From positions 9,521,222 to 9,585,221 of the forward strand of contig NC_054390.1 in NCBI RefSeq assembly GCF_001625195.1: a stretch of 64,000 nucleotides of DNA. Reading direction: 5' to 3'. Below are positions 35,501-44,013 of the stretch, piece after piece. The DNA is from Drechmeria coniospora. Lineage: Eukaryota > Ascomycota > Sordariomycetes > Hypocreales > Ophiocordycipitaceae. Within the stretch, counting starts at the first letter, position 1; each line of letters begins with the position of its first letter. Both the position numbers and the translations under genes were made by a program. The notes beneath the pieces were generated by a model. The model worked only from the letters and a program-made list of their open reading frames with translations, did no database searches and was not told where the DNA came from.

Positions 35501-37332
35501 TCAAGTCCAGTGTCCATTGGTCGCCCTTCGTGACGATGGCCTGGAATGGCAGGCTGGTCCAAGTGGTCGTCATCAGCGATCTGCTGCTGGAAGGCTCGAC
35601 TGCCTTGCTGCGACTCTTCAGTCTGGTTCTCTGACGAGGACTCATCATCATCCCTAGCATGCTCGTAATTTCGCACGTAATAGTCTTCGCCCTGCATGTG
35701 GCCACCCTCCTGGAGCTCTGGTACACCGCCGTCGCGAAGAGCTGCCCCTGATTTGCCCGTATTGTGATGTGATCCTGAGGGTATGGACGGATGCTGTCCA
35801 GGGAACTGGCCGGATTGAGCGTTATCCATGACGGTCCCCTGAAGCCGAGGGGAATTTTCTCCGGCGGGCGGGAAACTACTCGCCAGAGGCGCGGAGTGAT
35901 GGATATGGCCATGGCTCTGAAAATCATCTGACGGATACTGAAAGGGCTCGGGCTGCCACGGAATGTCATGGTGCTGCCTTACTTCGTGATATACATCCCT
36001 TGGGGCTGGGACATCAGCAGTCGCAAACTCCAAATGGGTATTGGGTATCTCAGGTCCGACAGCTTGAGACAAATAGGTGGGGGCCGTGATAGTTGCGCTG
36101 CCGTGTGGGACTTCCATTTCTATCGGCAAGCCATGCTCGTGTGAAATCGAATGATACGCCGAGCTTGCGCCGGCCGGCGTCGGGGATTCGTGCTGGCCGG
36201 AATTATGAGGGAAAACCCATCTGGAAGGCGTTTGAATGCTGACATGGTCGCTCTCAAAGTGGTACGCGGGAGAAAATGGTGCTGGGGTCGGGTGCATGAG
36301 GGACGGTACCGTCGATGGCTGGGCAGGTGTTTCGATCCCCGTATGCTGGACGAATGGCAAGCCTAGCGTCTGGCACCCTCCATCTACCATGGATGATGGC
36401 GGTGGAGAGGCCTTTGGTGTCGATGCACTGGCTTCCTGGGTTCGTTCATCAATCGATCGGTCGCTCCGTTGTCCATTCTCGGATGGCTGCTCCTTGTCGA
36501 TGTCGGGGCTGGGCGATCGGCTGTTGTATTTCCAGACAGTATGCCCCATGCTAAAGCGAGATTTGGGTTTGCCATTGTGCCATCTGGATGCTTTATCATC
36601 GAAAATGTCGAGGCCGCTGTCGAATAGGGAGCCGTAGGAGACTCTAGCACGCTTGAGGAATGCCGGCGAGGCAAACTCTTCGAGATCGAGCGCGGCCGAG
36701 GCCAGCCTTTTGGAAGCCAGGGCAGACGCCGGCAGCGTCATGGGGGTCGCAGGCTGGAGCTGGGGCGGCGAATGGACGACGGGAGGCGAAACGGAAGGCG
36801 AAAGGTCGCGTGCCGATCTCTCCCCCTCGTGCGGTTGCGGCTGCGAATCGTCCTCGGCGGGCGCGTCAATGTCAATGACGTCCAGTTCTTGACAATCAGC
36901 CCGGCGGACGTGAAGAAGCAGGCGGCTCGTGAACTTTATCTGCCACTCGAGGGCGCTGCCGGGCAATCGCGTCGCCGTCGGGGGAGACTCCCACTGGGCA
37001 CCATCGAGGCTGAGGCGGAGCTCATCGCCGCCGCCGATGTTGGCGTCGGCGAGGGCCTTTCCGGCAGCGCCGTGGAACTCGACTCGGACCTGACCCTTGT
37101 CGCGACGCAGCCTCACGTCGTTCTCGGCGAGGATGAAGGCCAGGGACCTCGTGACGATGCTGTATGGCCAGGTAATGGTGACGACGCCGTCGACGACGCG
37201 AGACTTGGCATCTTGCAGGTCGGGGCTGAGCTGCGCGACGGGCGTCGTAGCATCCGTTTTCGGCCACCCACGTGCCGATGAGCTCGGGGACGAGAGACTC
37301 TGCGCCGGCAGGCCCTGCGTCGTATCGAGCAT
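32509..37332 (-). CDS. Large protein with C-terminal POT1/Cdc13-type telomere-binding OB fold
   Basis: Single exon, 1607 residues. The N-terminal about 150 residues (VVDGVVTITWPYSIVTRSLA, later ALEWQIKFTSRLLLHVRR) form a conserved beta-rich region. The middle is long, acidic and low-complexity: an Asp/Glu-Tyr run near residues 660-690, HES/GHE repeats near 775-805, and an E-P-E-[HN] tetrapeptide array near 880-982. Residues 1444-1550 (LKSLRLSLAKTVDIFAVSS, DYMLELILTD, VIQAGDVVLLRRM, AWAVFE) match the telomeric single-strand DNA-binding OB fold shared by POT1 and Cdc13 (Telo_bind, PF02765). I infer a nuclear role in single-stranded telomeric DNA binding or capping; whether it is a Cdc13/CTC1-type or another shelterin-like factor is open. 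The terminal Lys-rich tail could aid DNA contact. It is divergent from the flavin monooxygenase gene. Confidence 0.75.
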   Translation of the reverse strand: MLDTTQGLPAQSLSSPSSSARGWPKTDATTPVAQLSPDLQDAKSRVVDGVVTITWPYSIVTRSLAFILAENDVRLRRDKGQVRVEFHGAAGKALADANIGGGDELRLSLDGAQWESPPTATRLPGSALEWQIKFTSRLLLHVRRADCQELDVIDIDAPAEDDSQPQPHEGERSARDLSPSVSPPVVHSPPQLQPATPMTLPASALASKRLASAALDLEEFASPAFLKRARVSYGSLFDSGLDIFDDKASRWHNGKPKSRFSMGHTVWKYNSRSPSPDIDKEQPSENGQRSDRSIDERTQEASASTPKASPPPSSMVDGGCQTLGLPFVQHTGIETPAQPSTVPSLMHPTPAPFSPAYHFESDHVSIQTPSRWVFPHNSGQHESPTPAGASSAYHSISHEHGLPIEMEVPHGSATITAPTYLSQAVGPEIPNTHLEFATADVPAPRDVYHEVRQHHDIPWQPEPFQYPSDDFQSHGHIHHSAPLASSFPPAGENSPRLQGTVMDNAQSGQFPGQHPSIPSGSHHNTGKSGAALRDGGVPELQEGGHMQGEDYYVRNYEHARDDDESSSENQTEESQQGSRAFQQQIADDDHLDQPAIPGHRHEGRPMDTGLDESAEALARPLETKIAQRKGSFEVGSNPEANESLGESCSDGDEYESGEYEGEYYDEDDDDGDEEGDEESDDDGEGEGEEYDGSAYPQQAAAPTEPVFISLLSDSEDEVDDQPKPVSAIPLTQFQGAGSSPATGQQPPTQNVRNAEEHDGDVPSVNAEYDNDQYEEHEQESGHESVHESGHESGHESEHGSEHGSRCQSEYESERSPEQDLRQGLGQGPGQGLEQDLEPQTEQEPGLEPEQVIEREPEREPEHEPEQELQHEPQHGLEHEQGHERENEQEHEPEHEPEQEPEQELQHEPQHGQELEPEHEPEHEPENEPENEPENEPENEPENEPEHEPEHEPEHEPEHEPENEPEHEPENESEHKSEHRPESGLEQELEQAPGPSNGFDGSNVETRVDSFAATRLLGSVDAVRRDEISNVKVDEKEINEQISTANLSSSVLTAIGVVQPNTAALFSAEAHPHPSIESESLVGWEKRESVQILHAVEPPESSHHHPSTHFTQQKTSISTEAEVVTCPEVLMQDISAVDELPDTFVSVTGESQERDQPLPPSGESTRALQVVPTTNAAATTTSQQLQQPPAPDEIPRELGAVDGRQMESRELQDDDDLAAEAQIQSEYQVSQPQLHGEIRDGRESDTQESDILITVRSLRSRTQRMMASVNSTSDPVEDSSLLLAMASSPAPSQHSAEESTRSPPPLSQRHGDQASPELASSPQQPELTNTKSPGTLRARASRKKNQRVDASILLAKAPAEDEDSQIPTTRVTRSMDHPDPSRHASKASRSPARSSRRLITPEAAHKVPEVDVSSSSPVAGSAVPDDVTTLKKQLETGLRTRLPDFLQLKSLRLSLAKTVDIFAVSSLTPSQPHRPKNGPRDYMLELILTDPSTAPNAVSVAHIFRPHKASLPVIQAGDVVLLRRMHVVSVKGRGFGVRVGDASAWAVFEKDDEDMLPQIKGPPVEVTDEEFEHAKGLRRWWALQDGKALAKVEKATQKATQSGKEDAK
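34385..34700 (-). repeat. 12-bp coding minisatellite (Glu-Pro-Glu-His/Asn)
   Basis: In-frame array of 12-bp units on the sense strand encoding E-P-E-H, E-P-E-N and variants (E-P-E-Q, H-E-P-Q). It lies inside the telomere-type OB-fold gene. The unit length keeps frame, so copy-number change would be tolerated. Confidence 0.9.
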
Positions 37333-38014
37333 CCTCGCAGGAGAGCTCGACGAGGCCCGGTCTTTGCGTGTGCCTGCGTTGCGTGGAATGGGTGAGAGGC
37401 GCCTACGAGCTAGGGTTTGCTGCCAAGAGACTCATGATTGATCGGGCGAGTGATGAGCGAAGGACCCTGAAGGAGCGAGGTGCGATTTTGCTGCCGATTG
37501 AAATGATGGTGTAGGTTCAATGATTGCAAGGTTGAACCGCCATCAGCTTTGGTAATGGTGTTTGGGTCGTTGCTTAAGCTGCAAGCACTCAAAATATGGC
37601 CGAATGGAGCAGGCGGTGTGGATAGTACACAGGAGCCCCTCGACTGGGTGGCACCTTCCGCCGATTAGGCAAGTTGAATTACGGGAAGGGACGAATAAAG
37701 TACTTGGGCAGGAGCATCCGAGCGAGCAAGTTGACGCCTGAGGATGAGAGAATGACAAACTGTCCACCAACGTCCGACGTATGTCATTCCATGGGCGAGC
37801 CATTCAATCAAACCTCAGCCAACCCAACATAGACACCATAGACTGCTTTTTGCTCCTCTGCCGTCCATTTCTTCGTACCATTACATTCATCGATTAATTC
37901 CCCGCCGTCGCCCGGGATGACGTAGCGGTTCATTGTCAGGAACAAGGACGGTCACCAGCACACGTGTTTTGCGTAGAGTACGGTCCTCTGCTTCGACATT
38001 CTAGCCCTCGCACC
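37333..38014. promoter_or_regulatory. Shared divergent promoter region, OB-fold gene and FMO
   Basis: 682 bp between two outward-facing start codons. No gene inside. The FMO start has a CACCATGGGC context. No specific operator recognised. Confidence 0.5.
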
Positions 38015-39442
38015 ATGGGCTCCCTCGACCCCCCGCTCTTCCGTGTGAGCAAGATCGCGATCATCGGGGCTGGTCCGGCGGGCCTCGCCACGGCAAAGTA
38101 TCTCCGAGACCAGGGCGACTTCGAGTCCATCGTCGTGTTCGAGCAGCAGGACGAGGTCGGTGGCATCTGGAACTACAGCGACGTTGCGCCTGGTCCATAC
38201 CCCGTGCCTCAGCTTGACCCCTTCTTCCCGCCAGACGCACCGGTCCCGTCGTCGTCGTCCTCGCAGGGAGCCCCCGTGTTTCCGTCACCCATATACGACC
38301 GTCTACACGCCAACATCCCGGCTGCTCTCATGAGCTTTTCGGATCGACCCTTTCCCGGGGGATCGCGCCTGTTTCCGACCCGTCAGGATATCCAGGCGTA
38401 TCTCGTTCGGTACGCCGAGGACGTCCGCCACCTCGTTCGCTTCTGCGTTGCAGTCACCAGCGTAGTGCGGGAGGACCATGACGGGCGTGACAGATGGAGG
38501 CTCGAGGCCCAGTCTACCGTCGACGGCACCATGGTCGTTCAAGACGTCTTTGACGCCGTCGTCGTCGCCAACGGCCACTACTCGGTGCCCTTTATCCCTC
38601 TCATGGCCAACATCGAAGCCTTCCACAAGGCCCACCCATCCGTCATCACGCACTCGAAGCAGTACCGGCGAGCCGACGATTTTAAGGATGCCAAGGTCGT
38701 CGTCGTCGGGAACGGACCGTCCGGCGTCGATCTTGCCCTGCAGATCAATCAAGTCTCTCGAGGCAGGACCATCTTGTCGGTGAGGACCCCGACGTCGCCT
38801 GACAAGCTGGCCCACACTGGCTGCGAAGAAGTCCCCGAGATCGCCGAGTTCCTGCCAGAGCAGCGAGCCGTCCGGTTCAAGGACGGTCGGGTCGACACCA
38901 ACATCGACGCCGTCGTCTTCTGCACCGGCTTCCTCTTTAGCTACCCCTTTCTCCCCGACCTGCAACCCAAGTTGATCACCAACGGACAAGGCGTCCATGG
39001 GCTCTACAAGCACCTCATCTCCATCCGGCACCCCACACTCGTCTTCCCCGCTCTCAACATGAAGTCGGTCCCCTGGCAGGTCTCCGAGGCGCAAGCCGCC
39101 CTCGTCGCCGCCGTCTGGTCAAACAATCTGGCCCTGCCTGCGCGCGAGGAGATGGAGCGCTGGAGCAAGGAACTCGAGGAGCGCGAAGGTGAATCCCTCC
39201 ACGTGTTTGCCACCTTTGGGGACGGCCACTACATCAACGAATTGCACGACTTGGTCGCGACGGCTGAGAAGACGGGAAAGCCGGCGCCGAGGTGGGACGA
39301 TGAGCTCTTCTGGCAGCGAAGTGTCTTTTCCGACGCCAAGCTGCGCTTCGAGAAGCAGGGATGCAAAGCCACCACGCTGGGGGAGCTTGGTCTTCATTAC
39401 GATCCCGACTGGCGAAGAAGCACATGTTGCGCAGACGATTGA
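38015..39442 (+). CDS. Flavin-containing monooxygenase (FMO-like)
   Basis: Single exon, 475 residues; the ATG at 38015 is chosen because the first beta strand of the FAD fold follows at once and its context is CACCATGG. FAD-binding IIGAGPAGLATAKYL is at 16-30 and EVGGIWNY at 47-54. The FMO fingerprint region (FHKAHPSVITHSKQY) is at 203-217, although the usual Phe-x-Gly start is altered. NADPH-binding VVVVGNGPSG is at 228-237 and the FATGY-like VFCTGF at 301-306. The family uses NADPH and O2 to oxygenate soft nucleophiles such as N or S in small molecules. The substrate is unknown and no biosynthetic cluster surrounds it. Cytosolic; no signal peptide or membrane segment seen. Confidence 0.92.
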   Translation: MGSLDPPLFRVSKIAIIGAGPAGLATAKYLRDQGDFESIVVFEQQDEVGGIWNYSDVAPGPYPVPQLDPFFPPDAPVPSSSSSQGAPVFPSPIYDRLHANIPAALMSFSDRPFPGGSRLFPTRQDIQAYLVRYAEDVRHLVRFCVAVTSVVREDHDGRDRWRLEAQSTVDGTMVVQDVFDAVVVANGHYSVPFIPLMANIEAFHKAHPSVITHSKQYRRADDFKDAKVVVVGNGPSGVDLALQINQVSRGRTILSVRTPTSPDKLAHTGCEEVPEIAEFLPEQRAVRFKDGRVDTNIDAVVFCTGFLFSYPFLPDLQPKLITNGQGVHGLYKHLISIRHPTLVFPALNMKSVPWQVSEAQAALVAAVWSNNLALPAREEMERWSKELEEREGESLHVFATFGDGHYINELHDLVATAEKTGKPAPRWDDELFWQRSVFSDAKLRFEKQGCKATTLGELGLHYDPDWRRSTCCADD

Positions 39443-40039
39443 TAATGGGCGCATTGCGCGGTGGACAACTAGACCCGGTGAACGATGCATTGATGCATGT
39501 AGACGCCGTACAAGGAACCAGCGGGGCCGCGGCGAAGTCATGATGTGGCTCGTTGCAAGCTCTATTCTTGACATCGGTCTGCTTGTTGTTCACTGCCGTC
39601 CCTCGACTATCCATTCTCCAAACCAATACATGCGTGTAGAGGTACCCTCTCGCCAACAAATTGCGGCCGATTGGGTGATTGGCATGGCTGGCTGTCGCTA
39701 TGGCAGCCCATACCTTTGAGCCCGTCGGACAGAAAGAGATGCTGCGGGACAGTGACTCGCTGCTCAGATAAAATCAAGAGCCTCTTTCAAACGCAGCCAG
39801 CCGGGCCTTTCTGCACCAAACGTGTATGATCTCGTTAAGGGTCGTTTGTAGAGGGCAGTGCGCCCTCCAAATACGGCTGAACGACTGCCCCAGAGTCCAA
39901 TAATGATACACACAAGCCTCCAAGACCACTCCATCCGAGCAAGAGCAAAGGGCCTTGTCGACGTGGTTCAACCACACAAGAGTATCCTTCCGTCTTGGAT
40001 CTGTTCCATAACAAGGGACCAGTCGTCGTACAGACCTTG
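39443..40039. other. Convergent 3' intergenic region, FMO/ELP2
   Basis: 597 bp between the stop codons of FMO and ELP2. Nothing recognisable. Confidence 0.6.
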
Positions 40040-42664
40040 CTACAGTTCCGCCGTGGACTGGAGATATGCTTCATCAAATGAGAAGAGCCTTAGCGTCGTG
40101 TCCTCGCCGGCGGCGGCGAGGGTGGGTGATGCGGTCGCGCCGGCTTCGGAGTCGGGGCTTGGCCTCCAGGCCAGTTGCAAAACAGCCTTGGGGAACGACA
40201 GGCTGTCAAATGGTTAGAGACTGGACGTCCACGAGACTCCAAGGGGGCAACACTCACTCGTCCGTCGGCGGCAGCGACACTACCGTGCCGTCCTGCTCGT
40301 CTACGAGGCAAACGCTGACCTGACCGGCCTCTGTTCCCACCGCAAGCACCAACCTGCCGCACAAGGAACGCGGCAGAAAGTCAACAGACGTCACCGGCGC
40401 CGTGCAGGGTAGAGCGGCCATTTGCTCAAACTGCGCGCTGCCATCCTCGCGCTTCGAGGACTTCCATATCCGCACCTGCTTGTCTCGACCGGCCGTTGCG
40501 AAGAGGGGCGTCTCGCAAGGCGACCAGGCGGCGTCGAGGATCATCCTACTGTGCCCCTTTGGGTTCGACTGCAGGAGGGTGTACAGAGCATCCGCGTCGG
40601 GATCGCGCTCAAAGACGGCCCACTGCCGGTCACGACCGACACTCAGGAGGTGGCGGTCGTCGGCGGAGAAGCGAAGACGAGTGACGGTGAGCGAATGAGC
40701 CGTCAGCGGAGGCCGAATTTCCGTCCACCGTTCCGTCTCGAAGAGCCGGATGACGGCGTGGTTGGTGGAGGTGGCCTTGCAGGCGCTGGCGATGAGCTTT
40801 CCGTCGTGGGAGGCGGCCAAGCAGGATATCTCGTAGCCGTGCCCGTACAGCTTCTCCGTCTCGGGCCACAGCGTGTGTCTCGACAGCGTGTCCTCCAAAG
40901 GCGGATGATCAATTTCGAGGTGCGACTTCTTGACCATGGTGGCCGGATCCATGGCGTCACGATCCCGGTCGTCGACGGGCTGAATCTCGTGGTCGTCATC
41001 GACCATGTCGATGGCCTTGTTCGACAAGCCCAGGACGGGCATGTTGGCGGCATCCGGCATCTTCTCGATACCCTTCTTGCTCATCCCGCCGAGCCGGCCG
41101 AGCATGCTTGCAACGGCCTTGGGCTCGCCAAAGACGCGCATCAGCTTTTCATCCGCACCAGAGACAAACTGCGACTCGCCAAGGGCGTCGATGCAGTTGA
41201 GATCGTAGCCGTGGATCTGCGGCCGAGACATCTCGTGCCACGTATTTGCTCCGCTGGCGGTCCATCTTGCGTGCAGCCGAGTTGTCTGGTCCGAGCCGGT
41301 CGAGAGCAGGTAGTCGCCGTTCTTGGACCACGACACCCCCGTGACGGCTTTGGTATGTCCCGTGACGGCGACGCAAGGTCGCCACGAATCGTTGGCCGGC
41401 TCATACTGCCACCTCCTCCAACTTCCGGTCCGGCCAAGACATGCGACCGAGCGGCCGTCAGGAGACCAAAGGCCGGTCCAGAAACCGCCAGCGCTGCCGG
41501 TGGCCGTCGTCGCACCTTTCTCCCTGCTGATTTCTCCCAGGCGCACCATGCTGACCCAAATGCCGGACGAGGCGTCCGCTTCCCAGATGGCCAGTGAGTT
41601 GTCGGCCGAGGTCGTCAGCAGCTGCAGCTTGCCATCGTCGTGCATGTGCCACCGGGCGGCGTAGATCCAATCTTCGTGCCCCAGCAGCAGAGCTTCAAAG
41701 GAGAGAGAAAAGTCTTTGGCGGCGGTTCGGAGGCGATGTGATTTGTTCGAAGGCGACTTTCCAGGCAGGAATTTTCCGTCGGACAGGTCCTTGGAGACGG
41801 CGAGGGAGGGGAGGGCAGCGCCTTGGTGAATTCTCCAAATGCGCACGTACTTGTCCTGGCTGGCGGAGGCGAGCAGCAGGTCGCCGTCGGCGTTGCTCGT
41901 CTCCCTGGCGAAAGAGAGAGACCTGATCCAGCCCTCGTGGCCGGAGAGGTTGGCTTGGACGTTGAATTGGACGACGCCCTCGGCCACGGCATCGGCCGTC
42001 AAGATCTGGATGGTGTCGCGCGTACCGGCAGCGGCGAGGACCAAAGCATTTTCATCGGCGCCGAGAGAGCTGAGGGACAAGGTCAAGGGGAAGAACTTTG
42101 GCGCCGTGTGGATCGTCTGCAGCAGGTGCAGCTGGTCGTGCTCCAGGGACCATGTCCGAATCGTCGCATCGGCCGCGCCGGTGGCCACGATCCATTTTGG
42201 ATGGCTCGCGGCGACACGCGCCGAGGTTATGCAATTTATGGCTCCCGTGTGCTCCAGGGATGTCTGCAGAAGGCCAAAATCTAGATCATGGTCATGGCTG
42301 GCCGAAGACTTCCACAGCATGAGAGTTTTGTCGTCGGCGCCACTGATCAGATAGGTGGACTCGTCTCCCACGGCCGAGGGCAGAAAGGCAACGGCCTTGA
42401 CCAATTCTGCATGGCCGCGCAGGAGTCTACCGACACCTCTTGGAGGGTCGAGCTTCAATGAGCAACAAGCGATTGATCAGCCACGCTGCCTCCATGGAAT
42501 GAGCAGAGCAAGGGCTTGGTTGGGGCGCTCACATGTGGCCGCCATAGCGCAATGTTCACATCGGCACCAAAGGCCAGCAACCCGCTCCGGCTCCAGTCGG
42601 TGGCGGCCGTCTGCCTGTTTGCACCCGTCGTCAGGTACTCGACCGAGACCCCTTTGGCGCTCAT
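40040..42664 (-). CDS. ELP2: Elongator complex subunit 2
   Basis: WD40 scaffold of Elongator, which with Elp3 installs the cm5-type side chain on wobble uridine 34 of tRNAs. 829 residues from three exons: 42664-42533, 42452-40258, 40202-40040 (introns 80 and 55 bp). The first exon encodes the start of the propeller (YLTTGANRQTAATDWS, LAFGADVNIALWRPH). The middle exon carries many WD repeats (LLRGHAELVKAVAFLPS, LSGHEGWIRSLSFARE, LLGHEDWIYAARWHMHDDG, YGHGYEISCLAASHDGKL). The last exon adds LQLAWRPSPDS and EDTTLRLFSFDEAY, the usual C-terminal blade; reading through its 5' splice site would stop at once. Length matches the family (about 790-830). It starts head-to-head with URM1, 529 bp away. Confidence 0.95.
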
Positions 42665-43193
42665 CTCACCGGGTCGGCATGGGCATGGAAAGACTGATGT
42701 GCTGAGGCCTGAAAATTGCGAGATTGCGGGCTCTGATTGGCTGTGACCGAGTCGTGGTTGAGTTGTGGTTGATCGCTTACGTTATCAAGTCTGCTCCAAG
42801 TACTCCGTAGTGTAGTGTACGAAGAGAAGTACGTACTGCATGTGCTGTAATAAGTACTTACTTTCTTGAGTACTTACTTACTAACTTGAGTACTTGCTTA
42901 CTTAGTTACTTAAGTACTTACTTACTTGAGTACTTACTTAAGTACTTAAAGTAAGTACTTTCTGTATTAAATAATACTGTAATAAAATATTACTTCTCGA
43001 AATACTTGGGTGCACAGCACATCCAAGTACTCGTACAGGTACTCTGTACTCTGTCTGGTACATTAACTCTGGTACTAAGGACTTGCACTCACTCTACGCG
43101 CTTCGCTCTGTGGAACAATCAATCCTTCATCACCAGATACCTGGACACTCATTCCCGTCGCCCTCTCATCCCCACGACCTCATCCCCACGACG
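42665..43193. promoter_or_regulatory. Shared divergent promoter of ELP2 and URM1
   Basis: 529 bp between the two start codons. About 42780-42975 is AT-rich and made of ACTTACTTGAGT-type repeats with a GTACTCCGTA word near 42800; the half next to URM1 is CT-rich, ending in a CCCCACGACG leader. No TATA box or binding site assigned with confidence. Confidence 0.55.
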
Positions 43194-44013
43194 ATGACGA
43201 CCGAGCAAAGCGCAGCTGTGCCGCTCTCAATTTCCGTCGAGTTCTCGCAAGTCAACCCCGACCAATATCCCTCCCACCGAACCCCCCTCCTCCCCATTTG
43301 CCATCGTCGTTGAGGCCTAGACCAGATGGCTCTGCCAGCGTGCCACGCGATGCCGTTGGCCATGGCTGTCAGCATCAGCGTCGTCGTGTCGCGCAAACAA
43401 GCTTCACCTCTCCATCTTGGCTCATATTCCACGTACTAACTCTCCGTGTGATCTGCAGAGGCGGTCTGGAAATGCTGTTCTCGGACCAACGTCAGCACTC
43501 GATAGCCTTGCCGTCCGTGGACGCTTCCGGATGCCGAAGCAACATTGCGTTTTTGATCCGTCATCTCTGCGAACATGTCATGAAAGACACACGACAGGAG
43601 CTCTTTGTGCTCGATGGCAATGTGTATGTCATGTCGTTGCCCCGCCTCGCTCTCGTCTCACGCGCCTGATGACTCCATGACGTCGTGTTATCCCCCCCCC
43701 CTCCCCCCCCCTCCCCCCTTGCCTCGCTGGCCTTGCCTGCTGCAGGTTCAGCCAGCCAACCGCTGACTGTTCTGACCTGCCTCGATGGAGTGGCTGCAGC
43801 CGCATTTGGCAAACAAACACCAACCCCCTTGTTCAAGCCGGCCTCCTCCCCTCTTCGCTGTGCACCCTTGGCTAATGCGCGATTCAAACATCCAGCCGGC
43901 CGGGTATCCTCGTTCTCATCAACGATGCCGACTGGGAGCTGGAGGGAGAGGAGACGTATGAGCTCAAGGCTGGAGACAACATCCTTTTTGTCTCAACTCT
44001 GCATGGGGGCTAG
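43194..44013 (+). CDS. URM1: Ubiquitin-related modifier 1
   Basis: Sulfur carrier and ubiquitin-like modifier: after activation by the E1 Uba4 its C-terminal thiocarboxylate gives sulfur for 2-thiolation of tRNA wobble uridine. 111 residues from three short exons: 43194-43246, 43459-43623, 43896-44013. Key segments are ISVEFSGGLEMLF at the start, [20 protein letters not shown] in the middle, [16 protein letters not shown], and [13 protein letters not shown] at the end; the exposed Gly-Gly terminus is intact. Size matches the family (about 100-110). Intron 1 (212 bp) starts GCAAGT, a GC-AG intron, with a perfect TACTAAC branch site at 43434-43440; intron 2 (272 bp) is GT-AG. None of the exons forms a long open frame alone, so the gene is easily missed. 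Confidence 0.95.

Noticed and set aside
37964..38014. Upstream in-frame ATG of the FMO gene
   Set aside because: Adds 17 residues before a well-placed FAD fold start; the ATG at 38015 has the better context.
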